Assembly: GCA_020053845.1 (NCBI GenBank)
Contig: JAGVMI010000102.1
Location: forward strand, 1-7,689
Length of the DNA: 7,689 bases
Reading direction: 5' to 3'
Origin: Candidatus Babeliales bacterium
GTDB lineage: Bacteria; Babelota; Babeliae; Babelales; Vermiphilaceae
The stretch's first letter is position 1. Every line of letters starts with the position of its first letter. This document shows, piece after piece, positions 1 to 6,202 of this stretch. The notes under the pieces were generated by a model. It ran no database searches and was not told the DNA's origin. It worked only from the letters and a program-made list of their open reading frames with translations. Both the position numbers and the translations under genes were made by a program.

Positions 1-1147
1 CCGGCGGCTGAGGCGCGCTCATCTGTGCAGAAGGCAGAGGCGGTACTTCAGGTGTGCTTTTTTGCTCACGTGCCAGTTCTTGCTTGGGCTCTTCTTGCTC
101 GCGCTGTGAAGCGGATGGTGCAGCGCCAAAAATTGCCCTATATGGCCAGGTCACGATAGAAATTATAGTATCCCAAACGTACGTGCCAGCCGAAATAATC
201 GATTGGCTTATTTGGCTCAATATACCTGTTTGATGGCCACGCCTTTGCGCATCACGCTCCTGATCTTCTTCTTCAATCATGCGACGGCATTCTTCTTGCA
301 TACGCCTTTTTTGCTCTTCCTCTTCCAGACGCGCTGCCTTGCTTTTAAAGTCAATGCCTTTTTCTTTGAGCATTTGCATTGCTTGTTTGATGCGATCTAT
401 CTGCTCATGCACTTTTGCTACCACTTGATTAAAGTGATTCGCATACGGCTTATTGATGTAATCAACAATTTCTGAAATGTTTGTCCATGCAACATTCATG
501 CGATAGAAAAGCTCACGTGCCTTTTTATCATTGAGCACACGCGCAATCTCTTTAAAGTATCCCCATGCTTCTCGCTCATAGCCACGAGCGCGGTTTATTT
601 GCTCAACAAGGCGGTTAAATGCTGCATCGAGATCTTCATCGAGCTTGCCTACTGCCACAACATCACGCTGTAGCTGTTCAAGAGTCGCTTTATCTTGCTC
701 AATCTTTTCTAAAAAATCTCGCTCTTGAGGTGATAGCCCACCATCAAGCTTACGCTCGCGCTCCAAAAGAGCAGTAAGATCCGAAAGCAGTTCCGATAGC
801 TCACCCTGTGTTATACCCACTGATGAGTAAAAAGGATCGAGCACATTTCTTTCAAGCTCTGTGCGTTTATTAAAAAAGCCCATACGAGCATCAAAGATCG
901 ACTCTAGAGCTGTTCGTATTTTTTCGTAGCGAGCCTCAGCACGTTCCCACCATATGCGTTTGAATAACCAATTTCCCTGAGGCTCATCTTGGCCAACCGT
1001 GTCTATCCCAACAATCTCTTCTTTTATAACCGGTGCTTGCTCAACTGCGGGAGCATAACCACCATCATCAGAACCATGCAGCATAGTTACCATGCCTGGT
1101 ACAAAGATTGCTGCATACATTATGCGCATTACCCAGTTTGTTGGCAT
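1..1147 (-). CDS. Exported or membrane-anchored coiled-coil protein, unrecognised, C-terminus beyond the window
   Basis: An uninterrupted frame of 382 codons starts at the ATG at 1145-1147 and runs off the left edge without a stop. I do not recognise the family. Residues 1-24 have a short positive N-end and a hydrophobic core (about 9-23), suggesting a signal peptide or N-terminal anchor; no clear signal peptidase site is seen. Residues about 64-305 are charged and mostly helical, becoming an almost pure Glu/Arg/Lys/Gln helix at about 272-303, typical of a coiled coil or single alpha-helix. A hydrophobic, Trp/Tyr-containing segment at about 316-342 could insert in or lie on a membrane. It is followed by a Pro/Glu/Gln-rich tail (351-382). 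AAAGGG lies 7 nt before the ATG, which supports this start; M7 and M10 are alternatives. It lies 24 nt downstream of the PNPOx-like gene and is probably co-transcribed with it. A structural or envelope-linked role is only inference. Confidence 0.85.
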   Translation of the reverse strand, partial: MPTNWVMRIMYAAIFVPGMVTMLHGSDDGGYAPAVEQAPVIKEEIVGIDTVGQDEPQGNWLFKRIWWERAEARYEKIRTALESIFDARMGFFNKRTELERNVLDPFYSSVGITQGELSELLSDLTALLERERKLDGGLSPQERDFLEKIEQDKATLEQLQRDVVAVGKLDEDLDAAFNRLVEQINRARGYEREAWGYFKEIARVLNDKKARELFYRMNVAWTNISEIVDYINKPYANHFNQVVAKVHEQIDRIKQAMQMLKEKGIDFKSKAARLEEEEQKRRMQEECRRMIEEEDQERDAQRRGHQTGILSQISQSIISAGTYVWDTIISIVTWPYRAIFGAAPSASQREQEEPKQELAREQKSTPEVPPLPSAQMSAPQPP

Positions 1148-1171
1148 CAGTAGGCCCTTTCTTTCAGTTAT

Positions 1172-1633
1172 TTAGAGCGACTGTGCAAGCTCCTTGAGCT
1201 CTTCCATAAGCGCCTTGGTTAGTTCCTCGGCTTCCCAGGATGTGTAGCTCCACTTAACGCCTGATTCAACACGCGTCAGCACTGAACGATCGCTTTTGAT
1301 GTCGATGATATCAACTCGCACAACATTCATCAATGGATGCACAACAGACGGCGCACGAACAACACCAGCTCGGCCAAGTACGCTATATGCTACGTTGTTT
1401 TCACCCATGAAGCATATCATTACTTTCTTTTGCCACACCATGTTGTGATAACCCGTGTGATCTTTATGGATCGACACAAGAAGACTCTCAAGTCCCTTAG
1501 GATAGATGCACTGTATAGGAGTTGTGTGGGGCAGCCCTTTTTCAGAAAAAGTAGCTAATATCCCAAGCACTTCACCTTTTTTCAACACCTCAATCAAATC
1601 TTCTGGTAATTTAACGCCGACGTGTTTTGCCAT
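1172..1633 (-). CDS. PNPOx-like FMN-binding split-barrel protein
   Basis: This 153-residue protein looks like a small member of the pyridoxamine 5'-phosphate oxidase-like flavin split-barrel superfamily. The pattern seen is an N-terminal helix (about 10-19), a strand pair with a turn (ILATFSEKGLPHTTPI, 25-40), a central strand block (VMICF, 71-75), the typical strand with Gly-Arg-Ala (VLGRAGVV, 85-92), then VVRVDIIDIKS (104-114) and an acidic C-terminal helix. The length fits single-domain members, which are often uncharacterised FMN, heme or F420 binders, so substrate and cofactor cannot be named. True PdxH is longer (over 200 residues) with more conserved phosphate-binding arginines, so this is probably not PdxH. 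The ATG is preceded by GGGG with 6 nt spacing, a mediocre ribosome binding site. An intrinsic terminator ends 16 nt upstream of the ATG, so expression needs read-through or a promoter overlapping that hairpin. Confidence 0.8.
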   Translation of the reverse strand: MAKHVGVKLPEDLIEVLKKGEVLGILATFSEKGLPHTTPIQCIYPKGLESLLVSIHKDHTGYHNMVWQKKVMICFMGENNVAYSVLGRAGVVRAPSVVHPLMNVVRVDIIDIKSDRSVLTRVESGVKWSYTSWEAEELTKALMEELKELAQSL

Positions 1634-1649
1634 GTATTACCCCACAGGT

Positions 1650-1682
1650 AAAAAAACGCATACACACAAAATGTGCGTATGC
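1650..1682 (-). terminator. Intrinsic terminator after the hemW-like gene
   Basis: In minus-strand RNA, GCAUACGCACA (1682-1672) pairs along all 11 positions, with one G-U wobble, with UGUGUGUAUGC (1668-1658) across a UUU loop. After one G (1657) come seven uridines (1656-1650). This is a classic Rho-independent terminator starting 19 nt after the hemW-like stop codon. The plus-strand reading has an A-C mismatch and no U tract, so it acts on the minus strand only. Confidence 0.88.
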
Positions 1683-1701
1683 ATACACCAATTAATAACT
1701 A

Positions 1702-2862
1702 TTATTGAGCAAGGCGGGCAATTATTTCATTCTCAACAACAAGTCCTGCCGGAGTAAGCGTATATCTATTATCACGCTCAACCAGCCACCCTTGCTGCTT
1801 GAATAATGCGATAGTTTGTTGAAACTGATCTTGTTCCCGCTTTGAAAAATCACACATTAAGACATCTCGTGAAACGCCCTGCGCACGCCGCAATCCGAGC
1901 ATAAGACGCTCAAGCCGTATCTGCCGTGGCTCTAAGCTTTCACAAAATGTAGTTACGTCACCCCCTTGTGACGCTTTTTCCATATATTTCAATAAGTTTT
2001 TTTCGTTCTGGAAGCGATTCTTACCATCAAACGAACATGCCCCAAGCCCAAACGCTTTATAGGGCACCCTATCCCAATAGGCACTGTTATGCCGAGAGTG
2101 ATATCCAGGACGTGCAAAGTTAGACATTTCATACTGCTCGAGACCATGTATCTCAAGATAATCACGCGTCCAATAAAATAATGAAACCATCGTTTCATCG
2201 TCTGGAAGCGCAGTACGCCCCGTTTTTACTTTAAAGTAAAGTGGGGTATCTTCATGCACCGTTAAGAAATAAACCGATACATGTTTTATAGGCCATGTAA
2301 CTACCGCTTGTATAAGCTCCTTCCATTCATCTTGGCTTACACCCGGTAATCCTAGAATAAGATCTACAGATATATTGTCAAACAGCTGCTGCGCGTTCTC
2401 AAGCAAGGCTAGCACATCTGCCGCCCGCTGGTGACGATTTAATTGAACAAGCACGCTGTCTTTCATACTTTGTACACCGATACTCAAACGATTGATTCCT
2501 ACATCACGCCACAACGGCAATTGGCCGGGACGTACAGTACCCGGATTGACTTCAATAGTAATCTCTGTTTGCGACCCAAAAGAGAACACCTCTTTAAGTG
2601 TACCAGACATGTCAAGTAGCAAGTCATCTGGATACGTACTTGGAGTCCCACCCCCAAAAAAAATAGTATCGAGCTCCCAGTGCTCCTGCAAAGATGCAGC
2701 AAATGTTTTTATTTCTGATTTGAGGGCATCATGATATTGCCCCATAAATGCATCATGTGATGCCAGCGCCACAAAAGGGCAAAAGTGGCATTTATACGGG
2801 CAAAATGGCCAGTGAATGTAAATTGAGCGTGCGCGCCCATGAGTATCATATACCACGTACAC
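1702..2862 (-). CDS. hemW: HemW-like radical SAM protein (coproporphyrinogen III oxidase-like)
   Basis: This 386-residue protein belongs to the HemN/HemW radical SAM group. The 4Fe-4S site is C21-x3-C25-x2-C28, and the residue two places after C28 is Phe, not the fourth Cys of HemN (CX3CX2CXC), which points to HemW. Other family motifs are GGGTPS (70-75), EVNPGT (104-109), RLSIGVQS (125-132), DLILGLPG, FLTVHEDTPL, EQYEMSNFARPG, SRHNSAYW and FGLGACSF, followed by a C-terminal winged-helix-like domain. HemW binds heme and is proposed to be a heme chaperone, not an oxidase; that role is from the family. The Asp that usually follows the third Cys (CDF) is Pro here (CPF). An in-frame TAA precedes the gene, so only GTG starts are available: 2862, or 2856, which better fits the AGGG at 2866-2869 (9 nt spacing against 3 nt). 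It is the last gene of the serS run. Confidence 0.92.
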   Translation of the reverse strand: MYVVYDTHGRARSIYIHWPFCPYKCHFCPFVALASHDAFMGQYHDALKSEIKTFAASLQEHWELDTIFFGGGTPSTYPDDLLLDMSGTLKEVFSFGSQTEITIEVNPGTVRPGQLPLWRDVGINRLSIGVQSMKDSVLVQLNRHQRAADVLALLENAQQLFDNISVDLILGLPGVSQDEWKELIQAVVTWPIKHVSVYFLTVHEDTPLYFKVKTGRTALPDDETMVSLFYWTRDYLEIHGLEQYEMSNFARPGYHSRHNSAYWDRVPYKAFGLGACSFDGKNRFQNEKNLLKYMEKASQGGDVTTFCESLEPRQIRLERLMLGLRRAQGVSRDVLMCDFSKREQDQFQQTIALFKQQGWLVERDNRYTLTPAGLVVENEIIARLAQ

Positions 2863-2865
2863 TAT

Positions 2866-2869
2866 CCCT
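2866..2869 (-). promoter_or_regulatory. Ribosome binding site deciding the hemW start
   Basis: AGGG on the minus strand is 9 nt before the GTG at 2854-2856 but only 3 nt before the GTG at 2860-2862. The spacing favours the shorter protein (384 residues), which drops only two non-conserved residues. No in-frame ATG exists near this end. Confidence 0.5.
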
Positions 2870-2897
2870 ACTTAGAAGTCCCCTAAACACGTATGTA

Positions 2898-3443
2898 CTA
2901 CTGAGCGGCCGGTTCGCGCGGCGTTCCGCTTTGCGCTTCAGTTTGCTGCGGCACTGTGCGTTTTACAAAAGCAACACTTATTGCATGGTGTTTGCGCACC
3001 TGATCTGCCATAGCACCTTCATAGGCAAATTTTACCGCAACGGCATCGCGTACTAAATCGCGCACTCCCTCAACTAGGTCTGGTTCCAGCCCCAGTTTTT
3101 CAAGACTGGTAATAAGCTCCGCATCTGTTTGTGCGTGAGCATCAATGCTGTATCGCTCTTTCACGTAAGCTTTCACAATCACAGTAATTGTCGAGTAAAA
3201 GCGATCTGCTTCGCTACGCGAAATGATTGAGCTTATAGTGATTCGTTCGAGTGCATGCAAAGCACGTTGCCATGGCGTGTAGTGCACATTACTCCATTTT
3301 CTTATGCACCATCTTAGTGCAACATAAAGAATACATGCTGCTATGATTAGCGCGCCTATTCCCGCACTCCAATAGAATATTTTAGTATGCCAAAATGGCA
3401 CATGGCGCATGCCATAAATATCATATAATCCGTATTTGTTCAT
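2898..3443 (-). CDS. Single-span membrane protein resembling DUF4381 (MoxR/DUF58-locus partner)
   Basis: This 181-residue protein has a short polar N-end (YDIYG, then VPFW at 15-18), one strong transmembrane segment at about 22-44 followed by Arg/Lys (R44, R48, K49), and a soluble C-terminal part. By the positive-inside rule the C-terminal part should be cytoplasmic. It carries FYSTITVIVKAYVKERY (82-98), QTDAEL (105-110) and AVKFAYEG (136-143). This layout, an aromatic-rich N-end plus one membrane span plus a helical domain with FYxxIxxxxKxYxxxRY, matches DUF4381-type proteins found beside DUF58 genes; the family call is from pattern memory and needs a profile search. It lies 12 nt after the DUF58 gene, and AGGA overlapping that gene's stop codon could serve as its ribosome binding site, suggesting translational coupling. 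The tail (167-181) is Pro/Gln/Ala-rich and probably disordered. Function is unknown; a membrane tether for the DUF58 protein is inferred. Confidence 0.85.
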   Translation of the reverse strand: MNKYGLYDIYGMRHVPFWHTKIFYWSAGIGALIIAACILYVALRWCIRKWSNVHYTPWQRALHALERITISSIISRSEADRFYSTITVIVKAYVKERYSIDAHAQTDAELITSLEKLGLEPDLVEGVRDLVRDAVAVKFAYEGAMADQVRKHHAISVAFVKRTVPQQTEAQSGTPREPAAQ

Positions 3444-3455
3444 GGTCCTGTTATC

Positions 3456-4343
3456 CTAGTAACACATACGGCGTCTGAAGAACCGTACAATATCGCCAAT
3501 AAAAGGCTGCTCATTTGAAACATCAAGCAACTCAGCACCGCTTCTTTTGAGTTTTGCTGCTTGCTCATCAGCGAAATTCTTAAGCAAAGCACTTACTCGT
3601 CTGGCACCAATGGTACGCAAATCAAGCAGCGCCTCTCCCCCCGTTTCAATATCTTCTATCGTCAAAAAACCAAGATTTGGCAGCGCACGCTCTTGCGCAT
3701 CAGAACATCTGACAGCAATAAGATCATACATGCGCGCTGCAATCGGAAGCATTTTTCCGAGCGAATGATCTATAAAATCAGAAACTACGAACACAATTGC
3801 ATCGCGTAACTTGAGCTTAATAACGTGCTCAAGCGCGGCTTCAATACGCGTTGTTTTTTTGCGCGGCTGATACGTAAAAAGCTGCTGCATAATTTTACGT
3901 ACATGCTCAATAGATTGGCGTGGAGGGATATATAACTCCACTTCATCTGAGAATAGTATTAATCCCACTCGATCGCGCCCATACTCAGCAACAAGTGCGA
4001 GCACGCTTGCAACTTGCGCCATTACATCACGTTTTACCTGCTCAGCTTTCCCCGAACCAAACGCATTTGACTGAGATATATCAACCGCAAGTATCACCGT
4101 GCGACTACGCTCTTCAATATACTCTTTTACCAGCAAGCGATTCAGACGGCTTGATGCGTTCCAGTCAATAAAGCGTACATCATCACCCTGTTGATACTCT
4201 CTAATCTGATCGAACTCAAGCCCAGTACCTTTGAGCGCAGATCGGCTATCGCCTACCAGCGCTCCACTGAGCATACGTCGTGTATATATCTCGATGTGGC
4301 GAATCTTGGCAGCAATGTCGTGAGAAATGCCCTTATGTGCCAT
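3456..4343 (-). CDS. DUF58 domain protein with a vWA-like fold
   Basis: This 295-residue protein has the DUF58 hallmark block at residues 34-73: RSALKGTGLEFDQIREYQ, then GDDVRFIDWNASSR and a VKEYIEERS segment. A von Willebrand A-like domain follows. Its metal-site (MIDAS) motif D88-x-S90-x-S92 is intact, with a candidate MIDAS threonine at T164 or T165 and an aspartate at D189 in VVSDF. No transmembrane segment is seen, so it should be cytoplasmic or bound to the membrane by its partner. In many bacteria DUF58 proteins are encoded with a MoxR AAA+ ATPase and Bat proteins and are linked to envelope stress or assembly of enzyme complexes; no MoxR gene lies in this window. The ATG lies 10 nt after serS, and its likely ribosome binding site AGGTG overlaps the serS stop codon, indicating coupled translation. 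Length is normal for the family. Confidence 0.95.
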   Translation of the reverse strand: MAHKGISHDIAAKIRHIEIYTRRMLSGALVGDSRSALKGTGLEFDQIREYQQGDDVRFIDWNASSRLNRLLVKEYIEERSRTVILAVDISQSNAFGSGKAEQVKRDVMAQVASVLALVAEYGRDRVGLILFSDEVELYIPPRQSIEHVRKIMQQLFTYQPRKKTTRIEAALEHVIKLKLRDAIVFVVSDFIDHSLGKMLPIAARMYDLIAVRCSDAQERALPNLGFLTIEDIETGGEALLDLRTIGARRVSALLKNFADEQAAKLKRSGAELLDVSNEQPFIGDIVRFFRRRMCY

Positions 4344-4353
4344 AGTTACACAC

Positions 4354-5586
4354 CTAGATCATAAGATCAGTAAGAACCTTTGGTAACGCTATTGTACCAT
4401 CAGCCTGCTGATACGTTTCCATCAATGCAACAATGAGACGCGGCAATGCCAGCGACGAAGCATTCAAAGTATGCACAAGCTGTGTTTTGCTATCCACATG
4501 CTTTTTAAAGCGAATGAGGCCACGTCGTGATTGAAAATCACCGCAGTTGCTTGCTGAAGACACTTCATAAAACTGGCCTTGTCCAGGAAGCCATACTTCA
4601 ATATCGTATGTTTTTGTAGATTGGAATGAACAATCCTGCCCTGCAAGCAAACTGATGCGATAATGCAATCCTAATTTTTGCAAAATGCTTTCTGCACACG
4701 CTACCATGCGATCAAGCTCATCATTTGATTTTTCCGGCTCACAGATGGTTACCAACTCAACTTTTTCAAATTGATGAATGCGTATAAGTCCACGTTCAGT
4801 AGCACCATAGGTACCAGCCTCGCGTCTAAAGCAACTTGTCCACGCCGTCATGTGAATAGGCAACTGCTCACCAGGAATAATATGGTCGCGATAGAGATTG
4901 GTAAGATTTATTTCCGAAGTAGGCGTTAGATACAGCTTATCTTCAGTAACGGCATACACCTGATCTTTAAATTTAGGAAAGTTTCCCGTCACCTCTAAAG
5001 AGTGTCCATTTACCAGTACTGAAGGCAGGATAGGCTCGAATCCATGCTCTTTATTATGCTTGAGCATAAAAAGGGCAAGCGCATAAGTAAGGCTCACTGC
5101 TTGCTTTTTGTACAAAGCAAAGTTACTACCTGCAAGGGATGCTGCCGCTTTAAAATCAAACCACCCGAGCGCCTCGCCCAGCTCTACATGATTTTTGACA
5201 GGAAAATTAAAAGTAGGTTTGCTTCCTACTGTCTTGACTACACGATTTGATTCTTTGCCACCCACAGGCACATCATCCTGGGGCATGTTTGGGCATTCCA
5301 GATAGTATGCACGAAACTGCGCTTCAACATCGGCAAGCACTACCTCTTTTTCTTTTAATTCTTTGCCAATGCGAATTGATTCTTCACGCAACTCAGGTGT
5401 GATCCCTGCTTTGCCCTGACGTGCAAGTTCATTTTTTTGCTGGCGTAGCATTTCCACATCGCGCTGCATAGCGCGGTGTGCTTCATCAAGTTTGATAAGT
5501 TTTTGTGTATCGTATGATGGATCTTTTTTTGCGATTAACGCAGCTACATGGTCTGGTTGGGTGCGCAGAAGCTCAATATCAATCAC
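4354..5586 (-). CDS. serS: Seryl-tRNA synthetase
   Basis: This class II synthetase charges tRNA-Ser (and tRNA-Sec where present) with serine. The N-terminal helical arm that grips the tRNA long variable arm is at about 28-92. The catalytic core has the TSE serine loop (T223-S224-E225), motif 2 (FRREAG at 253-258 to HQFEKVE at 271-277), KTYDIEVWLPGQ (325-336), SSASNCGDFQSRR (343-355) and motif 3 (HTLNASSLALPRLIVALME, 372-390, with R383 kept). At 410 residues it is slightly shorter than the usual 420-430 but complete. Motif 3 differs from the common LNGSGLAVGR pattern. The start must be GTG: a TGA lies in frame four codons upstream (5596-5598) and no ATG intervenes. The ribosome binding site is weak (GAGAG). 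It leads a run with the DUF58, DUF4381-like and hemW genes and follows the HU terminator. Confidence 0.98.
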   Translation of the reverse strand: MIDIELLRTQPDHVAALIAKKDPSYDTQKLIKLDEAHRAMQRDVEMLRQQKNELARQGKAGITPELREESIRIGKELKEKEVVLADVEAQFRAYYLECPNMPQDDVPVGGKESNRVVKTVGSKPTFNFPVKNHVELGEALGWFDFKAAASLAGSNFALYKKQAVSLTYALALFMLKHNKEHGFEPILPSVLVNGHSLEVTGNFPKFKDQVYAVTEDKLYLTPTSEINLTNLYRDHIIPGEQLPIHMTAWTSCFRREAGTYGATERGLIRIHQFEKVELVTICEPEKSNDELDRMVACAESILQKLGLHYRISLLAGQDCSFQSTKTYDIEVWLPGQGQFYEVSSASNCGDFQSRRGLIRFKKHVDSKTQLVHTLNASSLALPRLIVALMETYQQADGTIALPKVLTDLMI

Positions 5587-5606
5587 GGCTTGCTCTCATA
5601 AAAAGC

Positions 5607-5618
5607 TGTATATATACA
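5607..5618 (-). promoter_or_regulatory. Palindromic TATA-rich element, possible serS -10 region
   Basis: TGTATATATACA is a perfect 12-bp palindrome 20 nt upstream of the serS GTG. Since the HU terminator ends at 5670, serS needs a promoter in 5587-5670. The palindrome contains TATATA and TATACA, which could act as a -10 hexamer, but no good -35 hexamer lies at 16-18 nt. It could equally be an operator. The rest of 5587-5669 shows nothing else; I saw no T-box-like leader. Confidence 0.3.
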
Positions 5619-5669
5619 AGACGCTCTCAAGATGAGGAGGATACCGCAAAAAGCGCATATTGAAAAGGG

Positions 5670-5696
5670 AAAAAAAGACCGCACTTACATGCGGTC
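5670..5696 (-). terminator. Intrinsic terminator after the HU gene
   Basis: On the minus strand GACCGCA (5696-5690) pairs perfectly with UGCGGUC (5683-5677) across a 6-nt loop, followed at once by seven uridines (5676-5670). It lies 46 nt after the HU stop codon and separates HU from the serS unit. Confidence 0.9.
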
Positions 5697-5742
5697 CGGA
5701 AGTCAAAAATAGCAGGTAAAGGCTTGTGCCTAAAGCTTTCCT

Positions 5743-6030
5743 TTAGCCAAGTCTACCTGTTTTAACTACTTCACGAAGATTTTTGCCTGGTTTGAAGCGA
5801 GGGACGCTTACTTCTGGCAAATCGATGCGTTGTTTGGTCGCTGGGTTGATGCCTTTACGCGCTGGGCGACGTGAAAGCCAAAATGAACCAAACCCTGTAA
5901 TCGACACTTTTTCACCCTTTTTAAGGGTGCGGCCAATGATTCGGGTGAGTGAGTCAACGACGCGGGTAACGTCCTTTTTGCTGTAGGTAGTTTCCTCGCT
6001 GAGCTCGTTTATCAGCTCGCTCTTATTCAT
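5743..6030 (-). CDS. hup: HU-family DNA-binding protein
   Basis: This 95-residue protein is a typical HU/IHF-family nucleoid protein that binds and bends DNA as a dimer. The N-terminal helices cover about 3-38. GFGSF (46-50) is followed by the DNA-binding arm with RPARKGINPAT (55-65), where P63 is the intercalating arm-tip proline, and then FKPGK (79-83). Length is usual (about 90). HU and the IHF subunits are hard to tell apart by eye; the plain single-copy arrangement favours HU. The ATG has a strong AAGGAG (6038-6043) with 7 nt spacing. It is a single-gene unit: its own promoter lies upstream in the divergent region with tatD, and a terminator follows. The RNA leader of about 74 nt may fold over part of the ribosome binding site. 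Confidence 0.97.
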   Translation of the reverse strand: MNKSELINELSEETTYSKKDVTRVVDSLTRIIGRTLKKGEKVSITGFGSFWLSRRPARKGINPATKQRIDLPEVSVPRFKPGKNLREVVKTGRLG

Positions 6031-6090
6031 TAGGCTACTCCTTGGATAGATGGTTATTGAAACACTGCTACTGTATACAAATATCTATTA

Positions 6091-6118
6091 TTTCCAAGAC
6101 ATCTGTGTAAGATATAGT
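6091..6118 (+). promoter_or_regulatory. Candidate promoter of tatD, overlapping the HU -10
   Basis: TTTCCA (6091-6096) and TATAGT (6113-6118, five of six matches to TATAAT) are 16 nt apart. The -10 shares bases 6113-6116 with the HU -10 on the other strand. Transcription would start near 6125, about 78 nt before the tatD ATG. The -35 is weak. Confidence 0.4.
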
Positions 6119-6139
6119 AATTCTATGCATGTTTGTCAA
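6111..6139 (-). promoter_or_regulatory. Predicted sigma-70-type promoter of the HU gene
   Basis: On the minus strand a perfect TTGACA (6139-6134) is followed after exactly 17 nt by TATATC (6116-6111), four of six matches to TATAAT. Transcription would start near 6104, giving a leader of about 74 nt before the ATG. Confidence 0.6.
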
Positions 6140-6170
6140 ATCAACGCCTGACTCGCATCAAGCAAAACAA

Positions 6171-6180
6171 CGGATATCCG
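6171..6180. repeat. Perfect 10-bp palindrome upstream of tatD
   Basis: CGGATATCCG is a perfect inverted repeat with no spacer, 22 nt before the tatD ATG. It is too short for a terminator and has no U tract. It could be a regulator site in the tatD leader or chance. Confidence 0.3.
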
Positions 6181-6202
6181 CCTTTTATGTTCAAAGGTTA
6201 CT

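Noticed and set aside
203..475. Plus-strand open frame of 90 residues rich in Phe and Leu
   Set aside because: It lies opposite the Glu/Lys-rich helix of the minus-strand coiled-coil gene, whose complement reads as Phe/Leu codons. It has no convincing ribosome binding site and ends inside the real gene.
1172..1633. Naming the split-barrel protein PdxH
   Set aside because: It is much shorter than PdxH and lacks a recognisable C-terminal PdxH region, so only the superfamily is supported.
2748..3056. Plus-strand open frame of 102 residues across the hemW/DUF4381-like junction
   Set aside because: It is antisense to two well supported genes and has no motif or domain I recognise.
5587..5742. 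T-box riboswitch before serS
   Set aside because: The gap is short, half of it is the HU terminator, and no T-box sequence or specifier stem-loop is visible.
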